Below, one piece after another: positions 37,581 through 47,656 of a DNA stretch of 64,000 nucleotides. Under the pieces are notes generated by a model, which was not told the DNA's origin, made no database searches, and saw only the letters and a list, made by a program, of their open reading frames with translations. Every line of letters starts with the position of its first letter. Position 1 is the stretch's first letter. Source of the DNA: Procambarus clarkii (taxonomy: Eukaryota; Arthropoda; Malacostraca; Decapoda; Cambaridae); NCBI RefSeq assembly GCF_040958095.1, contig NC_091228.1, positions 9,684,340 through 9,748,339 on the forward strand, written 5' to 3'. The translations under genes were made by a program, and so were the position numbers.

Positions 37581-40500
37581 CTAAATATCACCAAGGATGC
37601 CAATACGAGAACAAAAACGCATAAGGCGAACGATATCAAAAGTATCCGAGTCACCAAGAATTCTATCGAGGGACAGGTGACCGCGAGGGGCGGTCGGAAA
37701 GCAAGACACACGCTCGTCCTGGAAGTCAGGACATTCAAGAAGGACATGCACGACCGTAAGAGGGACAATGCAACTAGGACAATAAGGAGCAGGGCGGCGC
37801 TCCATCAAGTGACCATGGGTTAAGCGAGTATGGCCAATACGCAACCTCGCTAGAGCTGTTTCCCACCGCCGGTTACGGTGGAAGGAGGACGGCCACGAGG
37901 AAACACAACATTTAAGAGTACGTAGCTTGTTACCAGTAACAGACAACCAAGAAGCCTGCCAACGGGTAAGGACTGAGGAATGGATAACCGGGTAAAAGTC
38001 GGAATACGGAATGCCTTTACGAGAGATGGGACAAGAGCGGACAGCTTCCTTAGCGGCAGCATCCGCACGCTCATTTAAAGACACGCCAATATGGCTGCGA
38101 ACCCAACAAAACTCAACCGACTTAAATTTACTGTGAACGAGAAACAGCCAATGCTGGATCTCGACAACTACCGGATGAACTGGATTAAAGCACCCGAGAG
38201 CCATGAGGGCACTACGAGAGTCAACAACAACCACAAAGGAAGACTGACAACGAGAAAGCAGGAGACGAAGAGCATAGAGAATAGCATAAAGTTCCGCTGT
38301 AAAGATGCTAGTCTCCGGAGGCAAGCGACACATATAAGTGCGATCAGGAAAAACAACAGAGTAGCCAACACCGTCCGCTGACTTAGACCCATCGGTGAAG
38401 ACAGAAACGGAGCGGGAGTGAGAAGAAAAGTGCTCGAGGAAAAGACGTTTTAGAACTGTAGGAGGGGTAAAAGCTTTAGTGATGCGAGTCAAGGATGTAC
38501 AAAACCGCGGAAGAGGGACCCTCCACGGGGGCAAAGAAGGAACAACACAAGGAGAAACATCAGAAATACGAACGGAAAGAGAATCCTGCAGGCGAGATAA
38601 CCGGACAGAAAGAGGGAGGTGGTGAAGAGGAACAGGAACCGCAGGAGGGGTAAAAGTTAAAGCACGACAGAGACGAGAGGAAGGATGTTGCAAGGACCGC
38701 GCAAGATAGCGAAGACAGTAGCGATCACGGCGGTCCTGGAGAGACAGGAAGCCAGTGTCAACATACAAGCTAAGGACGGGAGTCGAACGAAAGGCACCAG
38801 AACTGAGGCGCAACCCAGTATGGTGCAAAGCATCAAGACGGCGAAGAGTAGAAGGAGAAGCAGACGAGTAAGCAGGGCAACCATAATCGAGCTTAGACAG
38901 GACGAGAGAGGAATGTAAAGCAAGGAGAGTGCGCCTATCTGCCCCCCAAGAAGTATGGGACAAGACCCGAAGGAGGGTAAGGGACTTAGAGCACTCAACA
39001 CGGAGGTAAGAGATATGGGGAGACCAAGACAAACGAGTGTCAAGGAATAACCCCAAAAGCTTCGCGGAATCTTTGTATTCAAGGGGATGACCATAAAGTG
39101 ACAAAGAGGGACGAAGAACAACCCGTTTCTGCGTAAAAGTCATGGCACAAGTCTTAGAAGTAGAGAACTTGAAGCCATGACCTGTGGCCCAAGACGACAC
39201 GGCATCAATCGCAAGTTGAAGCCGGCGTTGAAGGAGAGGCGAATCATCACCCTGACAACAAAGGGTAAGATCATCGACATAGAGAGCGGAGAAGACACCA
39301 GAAGGAAGAGAGGAAAGAAGACCATTGAGGGCAACCAGAAAAAGAGTAGTGCTCAGAACACTACCCTGGGGCACACCTTCGTATTGCTGAAAAGGGGGAG
39401 AGAGAGCGGTACCAAGGCGCACCCGAAAGGAACGACGAGAGAGGAAGCTGCGGAGAAAGAGAGGGAGATGACCACGAAGGCCAAAAGAATGAAGTTGAGA
39501 TAGGATATGATAACGCCAAGTGGTGTCGTAAGCCTTTTCTAGGTCAAAAAGGACGGCAACAACGGAGGTCTTCGCAGCAAAAGCAGTACGTATATAGACC
39601 TCCAAGTTCACCAGGACATCTGTCGTGCTGCGGCACTTGCGGAAACCAAATTGAGAAGGGGAGAGGAGGTGATGGTGTTCCAGGAACCACATCAGACGAA
39701 CGTTAACCATACGTTCAAAGAGTTTGCAGACACAACTTGTGAGAGCAATAGGGCGAAAGTCCTTAGGGGAAGTACCCAGAGACCCTGGTTTGCGAACAGG
39801 GAGGACAACGGCATCGAGCCAGTCCTCAGGGACTGACGACGACTCCCAGATCCGATTATACAGACTCAGTAAATACTGAGACGTGCTCGGAGGGAGATGG
39901 CGAAGCATCTCATAATGAATACCATCGGAGCCCGCCGCCGTAGAACCGCAGAGGGCCAGGGCAGAACGAAGTTCAGAGAGAGAGAAGGGATCATTATAGG
40001 GAAGCTGAAGATGAGTGCAGAAATCTAAAGGACGAGACTCAAGGACAGGTTTACGAAGAAGGAAAGATTGGGGAAGATGAAGACCAGAGCTAACAGAAGA
40101 AAAGTGGGAACCCAGTTCGGAAGCGACCTGCAACGGGTCCGCCACAAGAGTATCATGGAGGTGAAGGACCGGTGAAACATCGGGAACGAACTTACCCGCT
40201 ATCTTGCGGATACGCTTCCAGATCTGGGCCAGAGGGGTTTCGGACGTAATTGTCGAGACATAAGATGCCCAACATTCACGTTTAGCCGTACGGATGGCCC
40301 TACGGGCCACCGCACTCGCTTTCCGAAAGAAAAGAAAAGAATCGGTCGTCTGCCTACGGCGGTGCTTCTTCCAGGCTGCACGCTTACAGCGGACAGCCCG
40401 AGCACAGTCCGCATTCCACCAGGGAACGCACTTCCGTGGACCCCGAGAGGAAGAGCGAGGAATAGAGCGGAGGGCAGCGTCGAAGACAGTGTCATGAAAA

Positions 40501-41306
40501 AGGAGGAGAGCGCGAGAGAGGGGCAGAAGGGAGAGGTCAGAGAGAGTAGCACTGAGGGAAAACAGGGTCCAGTCCGCCTTAGCAAACTGCCATCTAGGGA
40601 AAGAGAGGGAAGGGCGAAAAGAGAAAAAGGAAACAAGGATGGGGAAATGTTCACTTCCATGGAGGTCATCAAGAACCTGCCATGTGAAATCTAAGTAAAG
40701 AGAAGAAGAGCAGAGAGAAAGATCAAGACAAGAAAGGGTGCGAGTTCGAGAGTCCAAATGAGTGGGCTCACCAGAATTCAGAAGAGACAGGGAAGAAGAG
40801 AGGAGAAACGGCTCAAGGAGGCGACCCCGGGTATTCGTCAGAACGTCACCCCAAAGAGAATGACGACAATTGAAGTCACCCAGCAGGAGCACAGGCTCCG
40901 GCAAGGAGTCTAGGAGGTGTTTCAAATCAGGAAGAGAGAGCGGGACACTCGGGGGGAGATAAATGGAACAAACTGTGTACCATTTCCCCACAAAGATACG
41001 AGCAGCAGAACAATGGAGAGGCGAAGGAAAAAGTAAAGGAACAAAGGGAACATCAGCCCGAATCAAGAGAGCAGAAGAATTAGAAGCCCCAGCAATGGCT
41101 GGGGGGGGGGAGAGAAAGGAATAGCCACGAAAACGACCAGGACGAGCACCAAGCATCGGCTCCTGGAGACAGACACAAAGGGGCGAAAACCGCGAAACCA
41201 GAAGTTGGAGTTCGAGGAAATTGGCGTAATAACCTCGAACGTTCCATTGAAGAATGGACAACGACGAGAAGAGAAAGGACAAAAACAGAGAACAAGGAAG
41301 AAACAA
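37581..41306 (-). CDS. I-like LINE ORF2: endonuclease, RT, RNase H, zinc finger (1241 aa)
   Basis: A single open frame encodes the full retrotransposition enzyme. AP-type endonuclease occupies residues about 16-230: QWNVRG (20-25), catalytic E49 in LQEP, GDFN at 143-146, and SEH at 218-220 where SDH is usual. Reverse transcriptase lies at about 450-760: FRPIALTS fingers, motif A LFDLEKAYD (586-594), motif B EGVPQGSVLS, motif C YVDD (676-679). RNase H lies at about 965-1090 with D972 (TDGS), E1005, D1029 and D1082. A C-terminal zinc motif is C1176-C1179-H1187-C1192. The true start may be slightly downstream, since the first 15 residues are hydrophobic and not conserved in this family. The only oddity among catalytic residues is Asp-to-Glu in the SDH motif. 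Confidence 0.93.
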   Translation of the reverse strand: MFLPCSLFLSFLFSSLSILQWNVRGYYANFLELQLLVSRFSPLCVCLQEPMLGARPGRFRGYSFLSPPPAIAGASNSSALLIRADVPFVPLLFPSPLHCSAARIFVGKWYTVCSIYLPPSVPLSLPDLKHLLDSLPEPVLLLGDFNCRHSLWGDVLTNTRGRLLEPFLLSSSLSLLNSGEPTHLDSRTRTLSCLDLSLCSSSLYLDFTWQVLDDLHGSEHFPILVSFFSFRPSLSFPRWQFAKADWTLFSLSATLSDLSLLPLSRALLLFHDTVFDAALRSIPRSSSRGPRKCVPWWNADCARAVRCKRAAWKKHRRRQTTDSFLFFRKASAVARRAIRTAKRECWASYVSTITSETPLAQIWKRIRKIAGKFVPDVSPVLHLHDTLVADPLQVASELGSHFSSVSSGLHLPQSFLLRKPVLESRPLDFCTHLQLPYNDPFSLSELRSALALCGSTAAGSDGIHYEMLRHLPPSTSQYLLSLYNRIWESSSVPEDWLDAVVLPVRKPGSLGTSPKDFRPIALTSCVCKLFERMVNVRLMWFLEHHHLLSPSQFGFRKCRSTTDVLVNLEVYIRTAFAAKTSVVAVLFDLEKAYDTTWRYHILSQLHSFGLRGHLPLFLRSFLSRRSFRVRLGTALSPPFQQYEGVPQGSVLSTTLFLVALNGLLSSLPSGVFSALYVDDLTLCCQGDDSPLLQRRLQLAIDAVSSWATGHGFKFSTSKTCAMTFTQKRVVLRPSLSLYGHPLEYKDSAKLLGLFLDTRLSWSPHISYLRVECSKSLTLLRVLSHTSWGADRRTLLALHSSLVLSKLDYGCPAYSSASPSTLRRLDALHHTGLRLSSGAFRSTPVLSLYVDTGFLSLQDRRDRYCLRYLARSLQHPSSRLCRALTFTPPAVPVPLHHLPLSVRLSRLQDSLSVRISDVSPCVVPSLPPWRVPLPRFCTSLTRITKAFTPPTVLKRLFLEHFSSHSRSVSVFTDGSKSADGVGYSVVFPDRTYMCRLPPETSIFTAELYAILYALRLLLSRCQSSFVVVVDSRSALMALGCFNPVHPVVVEIQHWLFLVHSKFKSVEFCWVRSHIGVSLNERADAAAKEAVRSCPISRKGIPYSDFYPVIHSSVLTRWQASWLSVTGNKLRTLKCCVSSWPSSFHRNRRWETALARLRIGHTRLTHGHLMERRPAPYCPSCIVPLTVVHVLLECPDFQDERVSCFPTAPRGHLSLDRILGDSDTFDIVRLMRFCSRIGILGDI

Positions 41307-41329
41307 AGGCGAAAGACCAACAGAGCACG

Positions 41330-43285
41330 TTAAAGAATATCAGGGTCGGGATCAGGGTCAGCAAAGTCAGGGTTAGGGGGCATGGGTAAACTGAGCAAAG
41401 ACGGAGGGAAGGAAACGGGAGAACAGATCAGAGGTGGGCGGGCAGGGTCCGGAGGAGGAGGAGGAGGAGGAGGAGGAGGAGACAACGGAGAGGAGCAGTC
41501 AAGGACAGCAGCAGGAAGAGGGGGAGTAGAAAGAGAGGAGCGCACCCCAGCAAGAGCAGCAACCGAAAGGGAAGCAGGGGCCAAAGAAACCTCCATAGCA
41601 GGAACAGGGGGCGCAAGCACTGAAACGGGAGTGGAAGGAGCAACAGAGCCAGAAGGAGGAGCTGAGGAAGAAAGCGAAGCCTTCTTACCCGCCGGGGAAG
41701 AGGAAGGAGAGGAGCCAGGCTTACGCTTCTGACTTAAAGAGACCGGTGTCCCAGCAACTACGTACCGGGCAACGGATTCCAGTGTCTCAACAGGAGAAGC
41801 CGAACGAGAGCACACACGACGGCCGTTAGGAGAGCGATGGACATCCGCCCGCACCGACAGGCGGCGGGGAGAGCCGATAGATGGAGGAAGAGGATGGGAA
41901 GGAGGATCGGAGGGGGACGAGGAAGGAGACACAGAAGACACGACAGACCGGGTAGAAGGAAGGGGAACCCCAGACAGAGGACCAGGAGGAGGATCCTTCG
42001 GGAGAGAACCCAAAGGGACAGAGGAGGGGGCAGTGGGCGCATCAGGGTCCAAGGCCTGGAAACGGTTGTGAGTCTGAGGAAGGCGGGAAGGACGAGGAGA
42101 GGAAGAGCGCAACACGCGAGCATAAGAGATATTAGCATAAGGCGGGAGCCGGCGAACCTGGCGCCTCGCCTCAGGAAAAGATAAACGCTCCCGGTGCTTC
42201 AAGTTGAGGACGGCTGCCTCAAGCTTGTAATGGACACACGCACGAGAGAAGGTAGGATGGGCCTCACCGCAGTTGAGGCAACGAGCCTGGGGAGAAGCGC
42301 ACTCCGACTTAGAGTGACCTTCGCCACCACACAAAGGACAGAAAGAGACAGTCCCGGAGCAGCGGAGGGCACCATGCCCAAACCTCCAGCACTTGTTGCA
42401 GAGCCGAGGAGAAGGAATGTACTCCTGGACAGAGCACCTGGCACCAGCAAGAATGACAGAGGGTGGAAGGGTCCTACCATCAAAGGTAATCTTCACAACC
42501 CGGAGGGGTTGACGGCGACTACCACGAGGGGGACGAGTAAACGTGTCCACCTGGAGAATAGAATGGCCCTGGGCAGCGAGGATATGTCGAATATCGTCGT
42601 GGCAGTCGCGTAGGTCCCGAACACCGGTCGCAACATGGGGCGGGAGCAAAATAGTGCCAACACTGGCATTCAACTGGACGTTCTTCGAGACCCGAACGGG
42701 GGTCTCGCCAAGGCAGGATAAGGCAGCCAAGCGGGAAGCAGCATCCTGAGAAGGAGCAGCAACGACACGCGTACCGAGACGAGTGGGGTTAAAAGTAATG
42801 GAGTTATCCACGGAATCAATGAGATGTCGATGAAGGGAGAAATCGTCAGGAGGCGCAGAATCAAGAGGGAGGAGATCAAAATATTTGGCCCACGAAGCGG
42901 GACCAAACAAGGCTTGATAGGTAGCAGAACTGGAAGGAATCGAGTGAGGGCGGCCGTGACGAGAACGGCGGTGAGAACCCCCAGAGAGAGAGGGGTTAAA
43001 AGGCGCAGTAGTAACAACTAGAGAAGGAGCCGCGCCAGGGGACGAGGTAGTCACCACTGGGGGCTTGGGGCTCGACCCAACCACAGAGGAGGGAGGGGAG
43101 CCAGGGGAAGGAGTCAGAGAGGCCAAAGGAGGAGCAAGGTCGGGGCCCAATGCAGCGGAGGCTACAGAGCCCGGTCTTCCAATACGGACCGACTCGGGGG
43201 CTTGGTCGCCCACCCCACGAGCCTGAGAAGGTAAACCAGAAGAAGCCGAAGCAGGGGTAATCATCTTGACGAAAGAAGAATTCAC
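41330..43285 (-). CDS. I-like LINE ORF1, gag-like nucleic-acid-binding protein (651 aa)
   Basis: This is the RNA-binding protein of the retrotransposon, expected to coat element RNA as a ribonucleoprotein. Residues 1-125 are low-complexity, rich in Ser, Pro and Ala. Residues about 125-290 form the RNA-recognition-like region before the knuckles. Three zinc knuckles follow: C296-C299-H304-C309, C316-C319-H324-C329 and C336-C339-H343-C350. The C-terminal 290 residues are Ser/Pro-rich with a polyproline run near residue 620 and a PDPD tail. The start MNSSFVKMITPAS is the first Met after in-frame stops. No frameshift is seen. ORF2 starts 23 bp downstream in another frame, so reinitiation or a similar mechanism would be needed for its translation. 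Confidence 0.9.
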   Translation of the reverse strand: MNSSFVKMITPASASSGLPSQARGVGDQAPESVRIGRPGSVASAALGPDLAPPLASLTPSPGSPPSSVVGSSPKPPVVTTSSPGAAPSLVVTTAPFNPSLSGGSHRRSRHGRPHSIPSSSATYQALFGPASWAKYFDLLPLDSAPPDDFSLHRHLIDSVDNSITFNPTRLGTRVVAAPSQDAASRLAALSCLGETPVRVSKNVQLNASVGTILLPPHVATGVRDLRDCHDDIRHILAAQGHSILQVDTFTRPPRGSRRQPLRVVKITFDGRTLPPSVILAGARCSVQEYIPSPRLCNKCWRFGHGALRCSGTVSFCPLCGGEGHSKSECASPQARCLNCGEAHPTFSRACVHYKLEAAVLNLKHRERLSFPEARRQVRRLPPYANISYARVLRSSSPRPSRLPQTHNRFQALDPDAPTAPSSVPLGSLPKDPPPGPLSGVPLPSTRSVVSSVSPSSSPSDPPSHPLPPSIGSPRRLSVRADVHRSPNGRRVCSRSASPVETLESVARYVVAGTPVSLSQKRKPGSSPSSSPAGKKASLSSSAPPSGSVAPSTPVSVLAPPVPAMEVSLAPASLSVAALAGVRSSLSTPPLPAAVLDCSSPLSPPPPPPPPPPDPARPPLICSPVSFPPSLLSLPMPPNPDFADPDPDPDIL

Positions 43286-43797
43286 TCACGAATGTGCCCC
43301 CACACCCACCATGGAGCCACAATTAGAGGCAGGACACCCAACAAGAAGCTATCGCCGATCTTGTCGGGGCCTCCTAGGGGTGCGTCGTGAGTATACGCCC
43401 CACAAACGCCACCTTAAGAAACCGACAGTCCGTCGAGATCGGGTTCAGTGACGAAGTGGGGATTGACAATAAAAGGTTCCCCTCGCTCTCGACGTCGGGT
43501 ACTGCAGTTCTACGGGTGCAAGAGTATGCCTCCTCAAGCACCCGGGCGTCAAAATAGAAGAAGTCCAAGGGAAGAACCAGAACGAGCAAAAGGTCGGCAG
43601 GAAACGGCAAGCAGATAGGAGAAGAGGGGGGAGAAAAACGAAACAGAAGGAAAAGGAAAAGATGCCCAGCAGAATTGGAGAGGACGGCAGCAGGAGCACA
43701 AGGCTAGAAAAGGACAGGACTGTCCCAAGGAGCATCACACTCCGGCAGCCGCCCACCAAGCCCCCACACGGCGACAACGAGCTGAGCGGGGAGGGGG
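43286..43797 (-). promoter_or_regulatory. 5' UTR of the I-like LINE, presumed internal promoter
   Basis: 512 bp precede ORF1. The element starts (minus) with CCCCCTCCCCGCTCAGCTCG. I saw no confirmed TATA, Inr or DPE match. The role is inferred from full-length non-LTR elements, which carry their own promoter here. Confidence 0.45.
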
Positions 43798-44774
43798 TAC
43801 CATAGTTGAGATATGGATAGATGAGTGAGTAATAGAGAGTCACCAGGGCAGGGCGGGGTACATAATATCTGATCTTAGAAAGAATGCCAACAGTTTTTGA
43901 AACTTTGATATATTTAGAATGTGTCCCTGGAAATTCAGCTTGTGGTCAATGAGAATGCCAAGGAATTTGCCATCTAATTTGTAACAAATTTGGGTATTGT
44001 TTATTTTGAGATTTATTTGATTAGAGGATTTATTGCCAAACAGAATATTGAAAGTTTTGTCAATGTTAAGGGTGAGTTTGTTGGCAGTTAGCCAAAGATG
44101 GACTTTATTTAGCTCAGTATTTACTGTGGCATTTAGAGCACGGGGGTCAGGACTGGAGTAAATAAAGGTTGTGTCGTCAGCAAATAGAATTGGTTTGAGG
44201 TGTTAGGAGGCATTTGGATGGTCATTAATGTAGATGAGAAAAAGTAGAGGGCCAAGTATGCTGCCCTGAGGAACACCAATGTTGATGGGTAGGGTGGGAG
44301 AAATTGAATTATTCACAGAAACATACTGGAGCCTGTCAGTAAGGTAAGATTTGAGGTATTGCAGGGAGTGTCCTCTGACTCCATAATGATGTAATTTAAG
44401 AAGAAGGTTTTGATGGTTGACAGTGTCAAAAGCCTTACGCAGGTCCACAAATAACCCAACAGGGAACTCTTTTATCAAGAGCTGCATGAATCAAGTTAAT
44501 CATACTAATAAGTGCCTCGTTAGTGCATTTTTTGGGTCTGAAGCCATATTGGCAAGAGCTAAGTATATTGTGTTTGGCCAGATAAGAGTAAAGCTGCTTG
44601 TAGATTACCTTTCAAAAATTTTTGACATGTTAGGCAAGATTGATATAGGTCTGTAGTTGTTAACATCTGTGAGATCACCACATTTGTGTACAGGGGTTAC
44701 TCTCGCTTTTTTTTAGAATATCTGGAAAGGTTTGGAGTTCAAGTGACTTGTTGAAGAGCAATGCAATAGCATGG

Positions 44775-45783
44775 TGTTACGGCCCTACTGGGTCGCAACC
44801 GGGTTCTTTTCTGGTGTTATTAGAATTCAGGTATCCGGCCCCAAGTTAGTAGTGGCTTTCAAGGGGTGTGTTCCGTAACGCAAGTTAAATTAAAGGGGAA
44901 AGGATACAAATGCTTGGATTTATATATATAATCACCACCACCATTAATAAATATATAAACAATCACACGGGGGGTATAAATACACAATGTACAGAATCGT
45001 CTTCCTCTGAAGACACAGGATGCTCCACGGTGCTCACGATGAGTAGCCCTGGTTCCCTTCTTCATGGCCCACGATGAATCCTCTTTGCTTCTCTCGGCAC
45101 ATCTACCCTGGCCACAGGCCAGCCAAATCACAGTACCACTGGGTGCTCCGTCGTGGAGGCCTTCAACCACAATCCAGCCTGTAGCTGGCAGGTTCCATTT
45201 AGCTCCGCTGTGTAGGCCACTCCACGACCGATACTAGGGTTGCGAGCCCTAGGTAGGAGCCTCGTGTGATTCCGCTGATCACTCTCCTCTCTCAGTACCA
45301 CAGTGGCTAGTCTCCTCCACCAGCCAGCCCCGGATACGACGATTCCTTGACTCTGCCACGTTACAGGCAGGCTAACACTCTCAACAGTGTTCGTCCGGGG
45401 GCGACTCACAGCTTCTTCAGAGCAAACTCGTGGAGAGACTTTGGCTGCCTTGGGTAGACTGATCCATCGTCCAATACCGCAGTCCCAGGTTGACTCTGTA
45501 ATCAGACACGTCATTAGTACTAGGACTAGGGAACCTCACAGGCTTAGACACAAACGTCTACCTCTCTGCTCTATAGATGGTGTTGCTGTCTAAGCGCCAT
45601 CTCACCAGAGGTCAGCAGCGGCTACGTTACGAGCTGATTAAGACGGGAAACCAGCCCCTGTGGCCGGCATATCCCGTCTTCGCTAGATGGCGTCGTCCAT
45701 TTGGAGGGGGTTTTGGGAGCTGACTCACAGATGGCGTTGTCGTCACTGCTCCGTGCTACGACGCTGGACTCGGGTCCGTAACA
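44775..45783 (-). mobile_element. Solo LTR (1009 bp), inverted relative to 32701-33716
   Basis: It begins TGTTACGG and ends CCGTAACA. It is the reverse complement of the LTR at 32.7 kb along its length (for example GCAACCGGGTTCTTTTCTG here against the inverted form at 33690). The flanks are CATGG and CAGGG, a 5-bp target duplication with one mismatch. It is inserted into LINE-B. Confidence 0.85.
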
Positions 45784-46092
45784 CAGGGGCTGAAGATCTG
45801 GAGGCTTTTTTGTAAATTATAGTTGGTATCTCCTCAAGGGCACTAGACTTGGTTTTAAGGGAAAGGGTTATCTCATTGACGTCAGTGGAATTAATAGGCT
45901 TTAGGTACAGAGACTGTGGATAGTTACCTGTAAGATAGTCCTTAACATCAGTACTGGAAGATGGAATATCATTTGTAAGGGATGACCCAATGGAAGAGAA
46001 GAACCTATTGAACTCAATAGCAGAATCAGAGGCTGAAAGCTGACCATCGTTTTTGGACAGGAGTGTTGGTTTGTTATTTAAAATCTTATCTT

Positions 46093-46784
46093 AATCTTCC
46101 TCATTAAACAAATCTAAATACCAAAAAATGTATTATATATCCTAAATAAAATGATTATCATAAAGTACCATGTCAAGACTTAAAATAAGTAAGAAAAGGC
46201 AAAGACATGGTAAACTAAACAAAATTATAATAAAATTAAACTGCCAGAATGAACTATAAATCAAATTACAGGCCCTACTGTGCACTATGCAGTATACAAT
46301 TGAACAGCCGAAAGGTTGCTATTTAACAGAGGCCGCAGCTCCATTATATATAAGGATTCCATTACTCTCAAATCTGACTGGCCATTCATACAAGTGTCCA
46401 GAATTTTAAAATCAGATTCCAGCAGAGAATGATTAAACTCATAACAATGGTTTCTAATCTCCAAAAATGCTAGTTTAGACAATGGTAATCCAGTCCTAAA
46501 AGATACTCCCCGGTGCTCAAGTATCCTAATCTTAAAGTTCCGATCGGAACTCCCGATATATCCAGCATTACAGCTGGAACAATTATACATGTATACGACA
46601 TTAGAGCACAGGGGGGTAGGCACTTTATCTTTAAATTTAAAATAAGAGCCTATGGTATTTGTGTTGACAAAAATAAATCTAAAGTCTACTTGAGGATAAC
46701 AATGCTGTAACAGTTTCCTCAAACGACTCCTTACAGAAAAACTAATAGTGCCATAAAATGGTAATTTAATATATTTAATATCCC
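46093..46784 (-). pseudogene. PLE-2 copy 1, GIY-YIG part
   Basis: The open frame 46285-46827 reads into this part. Its first 14 residues or so come from the adjacent Gypsy LTR, which supplies the ATG. The PLE part has SFSVRSRLRKLLQHCYP, VVYMYNCSSCNAGYIGSS (GIY-YIG core), RILEHRGVSFRTGLP and FLEIRNHC, and ends at the stop at 46285. The 3' UTR runs to about 46093, where LINE-B begins. The RT half of the same copy lies on the other side of the Gypsy element (51225-53088). Confidence 0.85.
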
Positions 46785-46788
46785 TTTC

Positions 46789-46960
46789 TGTTATGGTTTT
46801 GGTCAGACAAACAATCTTCGTCCACATGGTCTTTATTCTCCGCCAGTCAACAACAACAAAACATTATCAGGTACATGAAATATTATTAACAAGATCATAA
46901 ACAAAAGAGCATCTGCTCCAAACATGCTACCTCCAACATTTGTAGTACTCAATCCCAACA
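46789..46960 (-). repeat. 3' LTR of the Gypsy-type element
   Basis: 172 bp, about 98 percent identical to the 5' LTR by eye. The polypurine tract abuts it at 46961-46973. Confidence 0.93.
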
Positions 46961-46988
46961 TTCCTCCCCTTTTAAATAAACTATATCC

Positions 46989-47645
46989 CTACAGGTTAAG
47001 TCTATCAGGCGGTCGTATGACTCTTCCTGATTTTCTCAACTGGAAGTCCTGACCTGTTACTTCTGGGAAACATTCTTCTGAATTATTCCTTGTAGAGTCC
47101 ATAGGGTTAACTGTATCCCCATTACCCTCTACTGCCCCTTGCTCTGCCTCCCGGTCTCCTGCAGGTGCTGCTATCCCTTCATTATAAGGATGGATATCAC
47201 TAGTTGCCCCACCCCCACCTGAAGGGTCTTCAAAATTCCCTGTGAACCTTGGCATGAGCTGATCGGCATGCCTTTTCCAATTAATGTTCCCAAAACTCTG
47301 CACTTGCACAGTGAAGTTCCTGCGGCCTAGGACCTCCCTAATTTTCCCTTCCACCCAGGGCTTTCCACTTCCAAAATTCCTTGCATATACTGCATCCCCC
47401 TCATTAAACAACAATTCCTCTCCCTGAGCCAACTGACTGGCCAAGCTAGTTACCGATTTCTCTTTATTGGGATCTGTCTTTACTGCTTCCATGTGCACTT
47501 TAAAGTGTCTATTAAACAGTAATTCAGAAGGAGATTTACCAGTAGTAGAATGAACAGTTTTCCTTTGATTATATAAAAATCTACAAAGTCTTGTATTAAT
47601 AGTACCTTCCGTAAACCGCTTTAACCCTTCTTTCAAGGATCTCAC
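46989..47645 (-). pseudogene. Gypsy-type integrase C-terminal part
   Basis: The open frame starts just after the catalytic Glu block, which is readable upstream of 47645 as NGLAERAVRSLKEG. It carries the NTRLCRFLYNQRKTVHSTTG and PSELLFNRHF blocks, then GDAVYARNFGSGKPWVEGKI, a chromatin- or DNA-binding C-terminal fold. The rest is a low-complexity Gly/Asp/Glu-rich tail ending RVIRPPDRLNL-stop. Confidence 0.87.
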
Positions 47646-47656
47646 TGCTCTCTCTG

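Larger units (their letters stand above)
37496..43797 (-). mobile_element. Full-length I-like non-LTR retrotransposon, 13-bp TSD
   Basis: This 6302-bp element on the minus strand is inserted in LINE-B and flanked by TACCATAGTTGAG (37483-37495 and 43798-43810). It has a 512-bp 5' UTR, two open reading frames separated by 23 bp, a short 3' UTR and a (TTAC)n end. The intact ORFs, the perfect target duplication and the presence of several 3'-truncated relatives in the window suggest recent activity. RNase H in ORF2 points to the I/Nimb group and not to Jockey, which lacks it. Transcription would start from an internal promoter in the 5' UTR near 43797. No motif for it was confirmed. Confidence 0.92.
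36796..46092 (-). pseudogene. LINE-B (Daphne/L2-like), split into four pieces
   Basis: Pieces in minus order are 46092-45784, 44774-43798, 37495-37269 and 37057-36796. The first has SLSANDGQLSASDSAIEF and SLKTKSSALEEIP. The second has RT blocks VTPVHKCGD and NYRPISILPN (fingers), [14 protein letters not shown] (motif A), [21 protein letters not shown] (motif B) and DKTFNILFGNKSSNQINLK. The third is the thumb and C-terminal linker (NYGICAWGSTTQNHLRPLI). The fourth is the C-terminus and 3' UTR. Interruptions are a solo LTR (44775-45783), the full-length I-like LINE (37496-43797) and an I-like 3' fragment (37058-37268). Several frame breaks exist, so it was inactive before or after these hits. 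Confidence 0.85.

Noticed and set aside
38091-39503. ORFs on the plus strand opposite the I-like ORF2
   Set aside because: They are shadows of the conserved minus-strand frame and contain no domain.
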